Notes: generated by a model not told the origin, from the letters alone. A stretch of 64,000 nt of DNA from Candidatus Avedoeria danica (GCA_016703025.1 JADJCV010000004.1:1739501-1803500); one strand, 5' to 3'; positions 47,322-57,254 are shown, counted from the stretch's first letter. Translations and numbers: made by a program.

Positions 47322-47913
47322 CTACGCCCCCGCCGCCGCACGGTTGCGCCGCGCGACGACGACGAGGATGTCCGCCGGCCGCCGCCGGGTCCGATCGCCG
47401 GGGTTCAGCGAGAACGCGGTCCGCCTCGACCAGCGCCACGCGGACGTCCGGCAGGTGGTGGAGCACGCCCTGGCAGACGACGGCGTCGACCGCGCCGTCG
47501 GCCAGCGGTAGGTGCTCGGCATCGGCGATCAGCGGCCAGACGCCGGCGATTCCGGCCGCGTTCGCCTTGGCGACGGCCTGCTTGAGCATGCCGCGCGACA
47601 TGTCCAGCGCGACGACGGCCGGTCCGGCAGCGGCGACGGGCAGCGTCGTGCGCCCCGTCCCGCAACCGATGTCCAGGACGACGCGCGCGCCGTCCGCCGC
47701 CAGGCGCTCCGCCCACGGCCGTGCCGTCCAGAGCTGCTGGTACGGGGCGAACTCACGGCCGATCAGACGGTCGTAGCGGGCAGCCTCGCGGTCGTGATGG
47801 ATCGCGTCGCGGCGCTTCCAGGCGGTTGGGTCGGACGGGACCGGCACGGCGCCGGTGTGCGCGACGGTCGTGCGCTCGGCCGCGCGGCGTCGAGGGGAGG
47901 GGGGTTCGATCAT
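47322..47913 (-). pseudogene. Class I SAM methyltransferase with apparent frameshift and short C-terminus
   Basis: The ATG at 47913 overlaps the rsmD stop by four bases. The frame encodes a methyltransferase-11-type domain: VVLDIGCGTGRTTLPVA (SAM loop), DAEHLPLADGAVDAVVCQGVLHHLPD. At the GGGG run 47400-47403 the protein leaves coding frame; shifting by one base gives a natural-looking end (ADILVVVARR) and a stop at 47322. Without the shift the frame runs on through the DUF2207 gene. About 50-70 residues normally found after the RVL..PG motif are missing, so it may be truly degenerate rather than only mis-sequenced. Confidence 0.65.
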
Positions 47914-48461
47914 CGCCGCGTCCAGAACTGCAACAGCACGCTCCCGTACTTCCGCTCGTCGAAGCGCTCGAAGTGCTTCACGTCCGGCACCACCGCCTCG
48001 CGGGGGTGGATCTGCACGACGACCTGCCCGCCGTCGGCGGCGACGATCTCGGGCCGGGCATCCAGCGCCAGCAGGGCGCGCAGCCACATGCCCTTGTACT
48101 GGGGCGGCGCCACGAAGACGATATCGTACGGCACGTCGGGCGTCGTGGCGAGGACGTCGAACGCGTCGCGGCGCATCACCCGCGCGCGGTCGGCAAGGCC
48201 GGTGGCGGTCAGGTTTGCGCGCACCGTCTTGACGGCGGCCAGCTCGCGGTCGATGAAGTCGCACCATGCCGCGCCGCGGCTGAGGGCCTCGATCCCGACG
48301 CCGCCCGTCCCGGCGAAGAGGTCGAGGACGCGCGCGCCGGGCAGGTCGGGGCCGAGCATGCTGAACAGGGCCTCTTTGGCGCGGTCCGTGATCGGGCGGG
48401 TCGCGTCGCCTGGGACCATGGCCAGGCGGCGGCCCTTGGCGGAGCCGGCGATGACGCGCAC
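47910..48461 (-). CDS. rsmD: 16S rRNA (guanine966-N2)-methyltransferase, RsmD family
   Basis: This predicts 183 residues from an ATG at 48461. It begins with the RsmD signature MRVIAGSAKGRRL, then RPITDRAKEALFSML and the SAM-binding VLDLFAGTGGVGIEALSRGA. Motif IV, normally (D/N)PP(Y/F), reads APPQY (FVAPPQYKGMW), so the usual Asp/Asn is Ala. This replacement appears to be a lineage variant rather than decay, because the rest of the protein is conserved. It modifies G966 of 16S rRNA during 30S assembly. Confidence 0.9.
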   Translation of the reverse strand: MRVIAGSAKGRRLAMVPGDATRPITDRAKEALFSMLGPDLPGARVLDLFAGTGGVGIEALSRGAAWCDFIDRELAAVKTVRANLTATGLADRARVMRRDAFDVLATTPDVPYDIVFVAPPQYKGMWLRALLALDARPEIVAADGGQVVVQIHPREAVVPDVKHFERFDERKYGSVLLQFWTRR

Positions 48462-48464
48462 GGG

Positions 48465-49487
48465 TCAGCCTTCCGATCCGGCAGCGCGGTGGGCACGATC
48501 ATCGCCATCGCCGTTGCCATTTCCATTGCCATTGCCGTCGCCGCCGTCGGCGTCGTCGGCGTCGACCCGCTGCGCCACGGCCGTGACCCACGAGCCGCCG
48601 AGAGCCCGGTCGAGCAACCGGAACAGCGGCTGGGCGACGAGGCGGACCGGGCGGACGTGGAGCACGAAGCGCAGGCTTCGCGCGATCGGCGACGGCAGGC
48701 GCTCCTTGGCGGCCAGCGAGATCGCGAGCGCGGTCAGGAGATAGCTTTCGCTGAGGTACGTCCAGTGCGAGAGCCGGAACCCGGCGTCGGCCAGCGTTCG
48801 CTCCAGCGTCGACCGGCTGAACACCACCAGGTGCCGCGGCGTGTCCCAGCCCGGCCAGCGCGTGCGCCAGAGCCTGGCCTCCCAGCCGTCGAGAACGGGC
48901 GTCGTGACGACGAGCCACCCGCCCGGCTTGACGGACGCGGCCACGTGCCGCAGATCGTCGGCCGGATGGTCCAGGTGCTCGACGACGTCCCACAGCGTCG
49001 CGACGTCGAACGCGGCCGCCGGCAGGTCGGCCCGGTCGACGGTGGTCGACCAGACCGGGATCCCGCGCGCCCGCGCCGCCTCGGCCGCCCACGGCGCCGG
49101 CTCGACGCCCGCGATCACGAGCCCGGCGGTGCGCGCCGCATGAAGAAACGCCCCCGTAGCGCACCCGACGTCCAGCACGCGCCCGCCCGCCCCGGCGAGG
49201 CCGCGGACGAGCGCGACGCGGCGGCGCAGGTCGCGGGCGCGAAACCAGCGGAGCAGCCAGGCGGGACCCTTGCCGCGCCGGACGTAGTCGGGCGGGTAGT
49301 AGTCCGCCATCGCCGCGGGCGCCGGCCGCTCGCGCAGGTAGGTGAGGCCGCAGGACGCGCATCTGGCGTAGCGGAACGTGCCGGGGCCGTCGAACCAGCG
49401 GTCGCGGGCGACGTGGAGGGGGGTGTGGGCGTCCGTGCGGCAGGCGGGGCACGGGACGGTGATGGGTGTCGGGGCGGGGTGGGTCAT
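48465..49487 (-). CDS. SAM methyltransferase with N-terminal zinc-binding motif
   Basis: This predicts 340 residues; ATG 49487 is preferred over an upstream start because homology-like sequence begins there. The N-terminus has CPAC...C..C (about 14-45), the putative zinc motif of the C-methyltransferase/methyltransf_23 group. SAM motif I is RVLDVGCATGAFLHAA and post-motif is LWDVVEHLDHPADDL. The C-terminus ends in an Asn-Gly/Asp-Gly repeat encoded by a 6-base microsatellite (about 48500-48545). Such enzymes often modify sugars or lipids; the surrounding glycosyltransferases fit that. Confidence 0.82.
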   Translation of the reverse strand: MTHPAPTPITVPCPACRTDAHTPLHVARDRWFDGPGTFRYARCASCGLTYLRERPAPAAMADYYPPDYVRRGKGPAWLLRWFRARDLRRRVALVRGLAGAGGRVLDVGCATGAFLHAARTAGLVIAGVEPAPWAAEAARARGIPVWSTTVDRADLPAAAFDVATLWDVVEHLDHPADDLRHVAASVKPGGWLVVTTPVLDGWEARLWRTRWPGWDTPRHLVVFSRSTLERTLADAGFRLSHWTYLSESYLLTALAISLAAKERLPSPIARSLRFVLHVRPVRLVAQPLFRLLDRALGGSWVTAVAQRVDADDADGGDGNGNGNGNGDGDDRAHRAAGSEG

Positions 49488-49790
49488 GGGGGGTGGATGA
49501 TACACGGGGGGTGGGCGCACGGATGCGTGTGCCGCTATGGCCCCGTTCTCAGATCACCATTCGTAGACCGCCAGACCACAGTGACCTGCGCCCCGATTGC
49601 CGGCGATCTCGCCTCAGATCACCTGTGATCCGCAGCCGGACCAACGTTGTCTGAGCGGCCAACCATCTGCCTCCCATGAACGCAGCGCCCACCCGATCCG
49701 CATCCCAATCCCGGCGCGGACGCGCCAGCAGGACTGGGCCCGCGCTTGCACGCGGGGCCCGGCGATTTCCGGTGATCGGAGGTTAGCCCC
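49488..49790. other. Noncoding gap
   Basis: About 300 bases between the methyltransferase start and the end of the secreted repeat protein. Two short similar words (CAGATCACC near 49550 and 49614) are present. No promoter, hairpin or gene could be supported. Confidence 0.5.
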
Positions 49791-51300
49791 TCAGTTTGGC
49801 GGCCCTTCGGCCGCCGGGGCAATGCCTTGAGGTCGGCCTTGATGCCGTTGTAGGTGGCAGCGTCGACCGAACCGACTTCCGAGATGTCGTTCACGATGAC
49901 GACGATCGGCTGGTCGCTGGTGACGACCGCGGAGCCAAACGAGTTCACCGGCATCGCGTTCGGCGAGTTGCTCGGGAAGAACGTCCAGGCGTTCAACGGC
50001 TGGACCACGACCTTGCACGCCGCGCCGCAGGAGCTCAGGCCAACGCCCTTGTCATCCGCGAACACGACTTCGATGTTCGCCGGCCCGGTGCCGATGTTCA
50101 TCACCTGGATGCCCGTCGTGAACTTCGCCGTCGTGTGACCGCGGCGCGCCAGCGGCAAGGCCACCTTCGTCGCGCCCTGCGCCGCCGGAACCGCGTTGTA
50201 CGCAGCCGACGTCTCGGTCAGGTTCTTCGAGTCGTTCACGATCGCCAGGATGTTGCCATCCGACTCGAGCACGGCCGAACCCACGCAGCCCTTCGGCAGC
50301 GTCGCCGCCGTCGGCTGGTAGAACACGTGGCTCGAACCCGCCGGAATGGCCGCCGGGCCCTCCGTGTACGAGTTGCCGGCGCACTCCGCCGAGCCACCGT
50401 AGTACTTCGCCGTCACGTTCACCGGCGCGTTCGTCGGGTTCACGACCGAGATACCGGTCGAGAAGCCCTTCGCCCCGCCCGCGTTCGTCCCCGCCAGCTG
50501 CTCCTTGCGGATCAGCGGCGCGTACAGCTTCATCGCGGCGCCTTCCGGCGGCACGCCTTCGAACGCGTACACGGCCTTCTGGCTGCTCTCGATGTCGACG
50601 AACGACTGGACGCCCACGTCCACCGCGCTCGTCACCTTCATCGAACCCAGGAAGCCGCCCGGCGTGTTCGGCTGCACGCCGATGAACGCCGCGTCCTTCG
50701 AAAGGTCGAGCGTCACCGACGAACCCGGCTGCACCTGGTACGTCTTGTTCACCACCGCCGTCGTGTTGCCCTGCGCGAACAGCTCAACGGTCACCGTGGC
50801 CACCTGGCCCGTGTCCGTGTTCTGGATCGACACGAGCGACGTCTGGCCGTAGTACTTGATGACCGACAACGGCACGAACACTTCCTTTGCCCGGCTGAAC
50901 GTTCGAGTAGATCGCCGCAGCGCCCGACGTCGTCCAGTCCGTGCGCGCGATCGCCGCGATCTGGCGGTCGGCGCTGATGATCGCCGCGTACGCGCCGTTC
51001 GTCAGCTCCGTCACCGTCGGCAGGTACATGTTCACCGCGCCGCCCGCCGGTACGTTCGGCCGCGACACCTGGATCGCCGTCACCGCCGACGTGCTCTGCT
51101 TGTAGAAGTCCGCCAACACCGTCGCCGACTGCGTCGCGTCCAGGTTCTGCACCTGGATACCCGTCGCGCCTGCTCCCTGGATCCCGGCCAGGCGGCTGGC
51201 GCCACACCGCCGGCTGCCCACCCTGGAACATCCCGGCCGCGGCCATCGCCACGCCCGCCACCACTCCAACACCGGCCGTCATTACGACGAGCTTCTTCAT
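49791..51300 (-). pseudogene. Secreted beta-module repeat protein interrupted by three apparent frameshifts
   Basis: The ATG at 51300 (AAGGAG upstream) begins a signal peptide (MKKLVVMTAGVGVVAGVAMA). Coding then moves between all three frames at about 51204, 50886-50888 (an AAA run on the coding strand) and 49825, each a single-base change. Joined, it would encode about 500 residues with four similar beta modules, such as ATGIQVQNLDATQSATVLAD, STGISVVNPTNAPVNVTAKYY and TTGIQVMNIGTGPANIEVVF, each ending in a 'GSAVxxSxxxIxAIVN' type strand. The TGIQVQN module also occurs in the two large secreted proteins at 1-5.1 kb. Codon use is uniform across all pieces, so either very recent decay or sequence error is likely. 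A surface structural role is inferred. Confidence 0.75.
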
Positions 51301-51543
51301 CTCGGGTCCGCTCCTTGTGGATTCCTGTGAGATCGGGTTCGGCACCTCATCGGCGCCTCTGGGGGCCTCGACACCGGATTGCGGTGGAGGCATCCCCACC
51401 GACGGGAGCTCAGTGTAGGCGGCCGATCGGCCGCCGCCCATGGTCCGTGGGGTGCACCGTGGGCCGAATCGGCTACGACTTTCGGTGTATTGCCGAGGGA
51501 AAGCCCACGAATCGGCGCCTCAACGCCCCGGATTCGGCTGCGA

Positions 51544-52455
51544 TCACGGCGCTTCGATCGTCGCGGTGTCCGTCACGGCCAGCGTGTCCGTCAGGAGGGC
51601 GGTGTCCGTCAGGACGTCGGTCACCGCGGGCTCGTCGTACGCGTCCGGCGCCTCGGGCGTGTAGTCCGACAAGTCGTCGTCGGCGCGATCCGTCGGGCGG
51701 CTCTCGAGCAGCTTCACCTGCGAGTCGGCCATGTAGTACGCGCTGCTGCCGTGATCGGCGATCCGCTGGATCGTCTGGAAGTCCTCGTAGGCGGCGTTGA
51801 ACCGGCCGAGCGAGTAGTTCAGCATCGCCCGGTTCTGCCACGCGTCGATGTTGTTGTCGATCGCGATCGCCCGATCGAAGTCCGCCATCGCCTTGACGTT
51901 GTCGCCCCGGTTCTGGTGCGCGAAGCCGCGGTTGCCGAACGCCTGCGAAAGCTGGTCGTTGATCGCGAGCGCTTCGTCCAGCTTCTCGATCGCCGTCACG
52001 TAGTCCCCGTCGTCGATGTACAGCCGGCCGATGTTCGCGATCGCCTCGGCGTAGTCGGGCTTGAGTTCGAGCGCGGCATCGAGGTCCGCCCGCGCCTCGT
52101 CGCGCCGGCGCAGGTTGATGTAGGCCACGGCCCGGTTGTTCAGGACCTCGTAGCGGTTGTAGCCCTCCGGCGACGACGCCTCGGTCAGCTCGAGGGACTT
52201 CGTGCAATCGCCGACGGCCTCGTTGTGGAGCAGGAGCGCGTCGTTGGCGATGCAGCGGTTGGCGTACGCGAACGGCAGGTCGATCCCGCGCTCGATCGCC
52301 TTGTCGAACGCCAGGAGCGCCCGTTCGTTGTCTCCTTGCGCCAGATAGTTCTGCCCCGTGATGAGCGGGCTGCGGAAGGCGGAGCAGCCGGCCGTCAGCA
52401 GGGCGATAAGGACGGATGAGGCGCTGACGACGCGGCGGATCGAGGGCTGGGTCAA
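51544..52455 (-). CDS. TPR-repeat lipoprotein
   Basis: This predicts 303 residues from a TTG at 52455 with GGGAG seven bases upstream. The N-terminus has a signal peptide ending in the lipobox LTAGC (Cys24), so the mature protein should be lipid-anchored. Five or six tetratricopeptide repeats follow (about 33-230; NYLAQGDNERALLAFDKAIERG, YNRYEVLNNRAVAYINLRRR, AIANIGRLYIDDGDYVTAIEKL). The tail is Asp/Thr-rich. It is probably a scaffold at the outer face of the membrane. Confidence 0.85.
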   Translation of the reverse strand: MTQPSIRRVVSASSVLIALLTAGCSAFRSPLITGQNYLAQGDNERALLAFDKAIERGIDLPFAYANRCIANDALLLHNEAVGDCTKSLELTEASSPEGYNRYEVLNNRAVAYINLRRRDEARADLDAALELKPDYAEAIANIGRLYIDDGDYVTAIEKLDEALAINDQLSQAFGNRGFAHQNRGDNVKAMADFDRAIAIDNNIDAWQNRAMLNYSLGRFNAAYEDFQTIQRIADHGSSAYYMADSQVKLLESRPTDRADDDLSDYTPEAPDAYDEPAVTDVLTDTALLTDTLAVTDTATIEAP

Positions 52456-52499
52456 TTCAGGACTCCCGGGGATGGCGCACGCGGACGGAATGCTTCATC

Positions 52500-52538
52500 G
52501 AGCGTGCCGGAGGAGCGTACTGGAGGAGCGTGCCAGAG
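52500..52538. repeat. Three tandem 13-bp repeats upstream of the TPR lipoprotein gene
   Basis: GAGCGTGCCGGAG, GAGCGTACTGGAG and GAGCGTGCCAGAG are adjacent at 52500, 52513 and 52526. They lie 45 bases before the lipoprotein start codon, in the promoter/leader region. Confidence 0.75.
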
Positions 52539-52642
52539 GCGTGCGGACGGCGCAATACGCCGAACGTCGTAGCGCGGTCGATCCGCGTCGATCCGGCGAT
52601 GGGTCCCGGCACGTCGAGGGGTCCGATGGTGGTAGTGACCCC

Positions 52643-53563
52643 CTAACCCCCTTCGTCGTCCGGGCGGGCGATCCGAACCCACGCCGTCGCCAACACGAGC
52701 CAGCTGACCTCGACGGCGATCATCCACAACCGCCATGCCACGACGAGCCCGAGCGCCACGGCGCTCGATCCGTACAGTGGCTCGAGGAGGAGGACCATCC
52801 CGAGATCCTTCACCAGCCCGGTCAGCGGAAGCGGCCCCATCAGGTTGCCGAGCGCCACCGCCAGCGAGCCGATGCCGATCGCGTCCGGCAGGGAAGCCGT
52901 CGGGCTCACGGCGCGCATGAACGCGTACAGCGCCACGCCGGAGAGCATGAGCACGCCGACGCCGCGCGCCAGCCAGAACCGCACGTGGCCGCCGTCGAAC
53001 GCCGGCAGGGTCGAGATGGCCGTCCGGCGCCCGGTCAGGCGGCCGCCGAAGGCGACGAGGCGCCGGAACACCACGGGCTGCACCGCCGCAAGGGCGAACG
53101 CCGCCACGACGACGAGCACCCAGACGCCGACCGGCGGAGCGGACGCCGCCCACGGCAGCGTCGCGCCGTACAGGACGAGGCCGGCGACGCCGAGCACCAC
53201 CCACTCGATCGTCGTCGCCGCACCGACGGCCAGCGCATCCGCGCGGCCGTACGCGGCCAGGCGGCCGAGCGGCGTCCAGATCCCGCCGGGCACGACATGC
53301 GCCAGCGCCGCAAGGGCGTAGCGCTGCGCGTGCTGCGCCGGACGCGCCCGCACGCCGAACGCCGCGACGATCCGCCGCCAAGTGTCGACCATCAGGATCG
53401 CGCCGGCCGTCTGGACCGTCCACGTGACGGCGAGCCACCGGGCGTCGAGCCGGAACGCACTCGCCAGCGTGCCCCGCACGCGCCGGAGCTCACCGTACAA
53501 CCGCACGCCGACGACGCCGACGACAACCGCCGCCAAGACGACGCCGGCCGCGAGCCGGAACAT
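52643..53563 (-). CDS. Flippase-like integral membrane protein (UPF0104/LPG synthase TM family)
   Basis: This predicts 306 residues from an ATG at 53563; the ribosome site is weak and the frame is open further upstream. Eight or so membrane helices are present. Family markers are VVPGGIWTPLGRLAAYGRADALAVGAATTIEW (here split by the membrane) and LPDAIGIGSLAVALGNLMGPLPLTGL..DLGMVLLL, as in the AglD/MprF-type transmembrane region. Relatives act in lipid-linked saccharide or phospholipid handling. It directly follows a methyltransferase and a glycosyltransferase gene. Confidence 0.75.
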   Translation of the reverse strand: MFRLAAGVVLAAVVVGVVGVRLYGELRRVRGTLASAFRLDARWLAVTWTVQTAGAILMVDTWRRIVAAFGVRARPAQHAQRYALAALAHVVPGGIWTPLGRLAAYGRADALAVGAATTIEWVVLGVAGLVLYGATLPWAASAPPVGVWVLVVVAAFALAAVQPVVFRRLVAFGGRLTGRRTAISTLPAFDGGHVRFWLARGVGVLMLSGVALYAFMRAVSPTASLPDAIGIGSLAVALGNLMGPLPLTGLVKDLGMVLLLEPLYGSSAVALGLVVAWRLWMIAVEVSWLVLATAWVRIARPDDEGG

Positions 53564-53679
53564 CCGCCAACGGCGATCCCGGAGGCGCCGAACGGGGAAC
53601 GCCGCGCCGGCCCCGGATTGCCCGTACGCGGCGCCCGCGTCGGTGCCGCCGGTCTCGACGCCGGCCGCCCCGGCGCGCT

Positions 53680-54656
53680 TCAGTCCAGCACCACGCGCAG
53701 CCCGTTGGGCGGCGCCGGGTACATGTGGCGGTGTTCGTACAGCCACTGCGGGTGGGCGACGACGGCCTCGCCGTGTGCGTGCGCGGCACACGCGATGAAC
53801 TCGCGCTTGGCGGCGAGCCACGGCACCGGCAGCGCGCTGACGCCGTTCAGCACGGCGTTGCCCGTCCCCCTTGACGAGCGAGCGCACATTGCGGCCGCGG
53901 TACGTCGGCCAGACGTTGGCCGTCGCGAGCTCGGCCACGCGGTAGTGGCTGGCCTCGAGCAGCCGCCGCACCTCGACGGGCGCGTACTCGCGCTGGTGGC
54001 GGCCGTAGATCCCGTAGCCGGAGTACGGAAACTCCGTCGGGCGGTTGAAGAACAGGTTCACGAGGCGCTTGATGTTGATGAAGTTCGGCACGGTGATGAA
54101 CATCAGCCCGCCCGGCGCCAGGACCCGGTGGCTCTCGGCCAGCGTGTGGCTCGGGTTGTAGCCGAGGTGCTCGAGCGTCTCCATGAACAAGACCGCGTCG
54201 AAGTGGTCGTCCGGGTACGGGAAGGCATCGCGCTCGATGTTGAAGATCCGGACGTCGATCGTCAGGCGGGACGGCGGCCCGCCGAGGGCCGGCACGTCGA
54301 GGACGACGCGGCCGGACGGCTGCCGCGGCGCCTCGCCCGGCCACGACCCGGCCCTCGACGCTGACGGCGTCGATCTCGGCGCCGAACGCGCTGTGGACGA
54401 GCGTCGTGAAGAAGTACGGCGCCGCGCCGAGCTCGAGGATCCGCAGCGGCCGGCCGACGACGGGCGGCAGATGGCGATCGATCATCCGCAGGCTGAGCGC
54501 GGCCGACTTGCCGTGCAGCCAGGCGTACTTCTCGAGGTCGGCGCGCGCCCGGACCAACAGGTCGCGGTCGAGCGTGTCCTCGACGATCCGGACCTGGCCG
54601 AGCACCGCCGCAAGCGCGGCCGGATCCTTGGCCAGCCGCAGCACCTCAGCGTTCAT
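53680..54656 (-). pseudogene. Class I SAM methyltransferase interrupted by two apparent frameshifts
   Basis: The ATG at 54656 overlaps the glycosyltransferase stop by four bases and has GGAAGGG upstream. The first piece gives an N-terminal helical segment and ILELGAAPYFFTTLVHSAFG (SAM loop). A shift at the CCC run 54336-54338 leads to RVVLDVPALGG, AFPYPDDHFDAVLFMETLEHLGYNP and NFINIKRLVNLFFNRP. A second at the five-C run 53866-53870 leads to the end (WLAAKREFIACAAHAHGEAV...VVLD). Removing one base at each site restores a single frame of 325 codons. Sugar or lipid modification is plausible from the neighbours. Confidence 0.75.
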
Positions 54657-55724
54657 CGTCGCCCATCCCTTCCATATGTGCCGCTTGGGTCGGCGACGTC
54701 CGCTGACCCGATGGCGGTCGGCCAGGCCGACGCCTGCCGCGACCCTACGTCGCGGCAGCCCGCCGCGAGCCCGCGCACGTAAGCCGCGCCGGTCGCCGGA
54801 CGGCCGCCCAGGAGCGACCGCGCCAGCGTCAGCCCGAGGCTGACGATCCGATACGCGACGACGACCGCGCGGTGCGCGCCGCGGCTGTGGGCCGCATAGT
54901 ACGGCACGCTCGAGCGCGCCAGCAGGTACGCCTGCCCCGGCGAGCCGACGCCGGTGGACGCCGCGACGTGGTGGGCGATGCGCGCGCTCGGCACGTGCGC
55001 CAGGCGGAAGCCGGCCGCGCGGGCGCGCAGGCAGAGATCGTGGTCCTCGTAGTAGACCCGGAAGCGCTCGTCGAACAGGCCGATCCGCTCCCAGAGGGCG
55101 CGGCGGACGAGATGCAGCAGCCGTTCGCCCAGTCGATGTCGTACGGATGGGGGGAAGGCGGGTCGGCCGTCGTGTCGTGCGCGTCGAGGGTCCAGGGTCG
55201 CCGGAATCCGGCCGATGGCCAGACGGCGCCCGGCGGATCGAAGTACGTGACGGTCGGCGCGACGAGGCCGATCGGACCGCGACGCGGCGCACGGCCGGGC
55301 AGCGGCGCGGCGGCGAGCTCGGCCACGGCGGCGCCGGCGTACAGCTCCGTCAGCAGGGACGGCGCGGCGACGGTGTCGTTGTTCACGAGCAGCGTCCAGG
55401 CCGCACCTTCGTCCAACGCCCGCCGGATCCCGACGTTCGCGCCGGCCGCGAAGCCGAGATTCTCGGGGAGGGCCACGAGCACGACATGCGGAAACGCCGC
55501 GCGCCCGCCTCGGCCGAGCCGTCCGTCGACCCGTTGTCGACGACGACGATGCGGTGTTCGACACCGGCCGGGACGGACATCGCTTCCAGGCTCGCAAGGC
55601 ACGCCAGCGTCAGCTCGCGGCGGTTCCAGTTCAGGACGATCGACGCCACGACGACATCGGGCGGCTCGGTGCGCATGATGGGTCGTGTCACCGTCGCCAG
55701 AGAGCGGATGAAGGAGTCGTTCAT
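54653..55724 (-). pseudogene. Glycosyltransferase family 2 interrupted by two apparent frameshifts
   Basis: The start is ATG 55724 or 55676. The pieces are VASIVLNWNRRELTLACLASL and RIVVVDNGSTDGSAE, then PENLGFAAGANVGIRRALDEGA with WTLLVNNDTV (the DxD-like site), then LWERIGLFDERFRVYYEDHDLCLRAR, all hallmarks of rhamnosyltransferase-like GT2 enzymes. The frame changes near 55505 and 55112, each needing one added base. Codon use is normal throughout. It is likely a surface-polysaccharide transferase and is coupled to the downstream methyltransferase (four-base overlap). Confidence 0.78.
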
Positions 55725-55776
55725 CGAAGCCGGCCGTGCATCCGCGGTCCCTCACCCGGCGCGCAGTGGCGCGCCT

Positions 55777-55950
55777 GCCCTCTCCCGCGGGGGCGGGAGA
55801 GGGCGGTCCAGCCGGGGGCCGACGCGTCGATCCACTCGATCCCCCACGCAATGGATGGATCCTTTCTCCCGCCCCCATGGGAGAAACGCGGTACCCAAAC
55901 GCGCCTGCCGGCGCGTTTGGGGCCCAATGGTGGCAGCGCCGCAGGCGCTG
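55777..55950. repeat. Cluster of four palindromic hairpins
   Basis: Within 175 bases are four stems: GCCCTCTCCCGC with complement (55777-55804, 12 bp, GGGG loop); TTTCTCCC/GGGAGAAA (55863-55885, 8 bp); CCCAAACGCGCC with complement (12 bp, TGCC loop, about 55894-55921); and CAGCGCC/GGCGCTG (about 55933-55949, 7 bp). They fill the gap between the radical SAM gene end and the GT2 start. This resembles palindromic repetitive-element debris more than one terminator. Confidence 0.65.
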
Positions 55951-55993
55951 ACGGATAGAGGGAGAGTTCGGCGGGCATGACTTGACCGGCTCT

Positions 55994-57089
55994 CTAGAAC
56001 CCTTGACGATCGAAGAACAGCTTGAACATCGCCACCTGATCGCGCAGGCTGCGGCTGCGGTAGCAGTTCAACAGGCACGGCGCCTTGCACGGCTTCATCT
56101 TGTCGCGCACGTCCTGGGCGTGGGCCGACTCCCAGATCTGGCGGGGGTGGGTCGTCCGGACGTTGCCGACGAGGTCATCGACGGTGTAGCAGAAGTTCAC
56201 GTCGCCGCGCGGGCCGATGTTGAACGTGCTGTAGCGGACCATGCACTCGTCCGGTCGCGGGTGGCTGGAGGGGCTCGCGGAAGTAGTGCTGCATCGCCAC
56301 GAGGTGCTCATCGGGGTTCCAGACGGCTTTGCCGGCGCGCTTGAGTTCGCGCACGGCCTCAAGGGCATCGTGGACCGCGTCGGGGTCGCGCGGCCAGTGT
56401 GGGTTGCGCTCGAACCATGCCGGGTCCATCCCCTCGTCCGTCGCGAACGTCGGATACAGCGGCTGGAACAGGACGCGGTCGACGCCAAGGCCGAGGGCCC
56501 ACTCGGCGGTGGCAGCCATGTCGGCGTACGTCTCCTCCATGATGATCGACGCCACGCCGAGAACGATGCTCGGGTCGCGGCGCAGGTTCAGCACGGCCTC
56601 GACGCAGCGGTCGTAGAGCGGCACGCCCCGGCAGCGGTCGTGCACCTCACGGTTGAGCGTGTCGATCGAGATCGACAGGAAGTCGGGTCCGACCTCGCGA
56701 ATGCGGTCGCAGGCCGACGGCGTGAGGTACATCCCGTTCGTCGACATCTTCGTCTTGATGCCGATGTCGCGGCAGTGCGCCAGGATGTCGAACATCCCGC
56801 GCTTCTGGAACGGCTCGCCGCCGGAGATGACGATGAAGAACGGCCCGAGCCAGGAGCGCAGGTCGTCGAGGACGCGCTTCCATTCGTCCACGTCCAACTC
56901 GTTGTGCGCCTGGAGCGTCCAGATGTCGCACATCGTACAGCGCGCGGCGCACGCGTCGGTGATGATCACCGATACCTTGTCGGGCTTGCCGAGCGGGCGA
57001 TCGAGGCTGTAGCTTGCCTTCAGACGCAGGTGGTTCAAGCCCTGCGTGGCGGCGAACTGCACATCGGCCAGCTGGATATCTGTGCGCAT
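55994..57089 (-). pseudogene. Radical SAM/SPASM-type protein with one apparent frameshift
   Basis: The ATG at 57089 begins a 365-codon frame once a single extra base at the GGGG run 56270-56273 is removed. The radical SAM motif is CAARCTMCDIW (CxxxCxxC), followed by FFIVISGGEPFQ and SISIDTLN. After the shift the C-terminal part has Cys residues near DECMVRY, FCYTVDD and KMKPCKAPCLLNCYRS, consistent with a SPASM-like auxiliary Fe-S domain. The substrate is unknown. It could tailor a glycan or a peptide, as it sits among glycosyltransferases. Confidence 0.78.
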
Positions 57090-57224
57090 GGTGTGACCCC
57101 GTCAGAGGCGCCGGTTCATCGAACCAGCCGGTCGAACATCGTGGGCGATCATCGTCGCCGCGCATTGAGACAGCGGAAACGACCGCCGCGGGTCCGCATG
57201 GCACGGACCGGCGTGATCCCGGTC

Positions 57225-57254
57225 ATCGTGCCCCGGACTCGTCCGGGGCACGAT
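57225..57254. terminator. 14-bp stem terminator after the GT2 gene
   Basis: ATCGTGCCCCGGAC and its exact complement are separated by only TC. The hairpin begins at the stop codon of the minus-strand GT2 gene (57254) and stands between it and the radical SAM gene. There is no T run, but the stem is very strong. Confidence 0.6.

Noticed and set aside
45445..48267. 940-codon open frame joining a methyltransferase to antisense-like sequence
   Set aside because: Only its 5' part is coding (methyltransferase); the rest is an out-of-frame reading of DUF2207, explained by a frameshift at 47400.
48500..48545. Hexanucleotide repeat as a CRISPR or regulatory array
   Set aside because: It is an in-frame Asn-Gly/Asp-Gly microsatellite in the 3' end of a methyltransferase gene.
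52643..54295. 550-codon frame apparently fusing a methyltransferase to a membrane protein
   Set aside because: The middle is noncoding in this frame; two genes are linked only because a frameshift removed the intervening stop.
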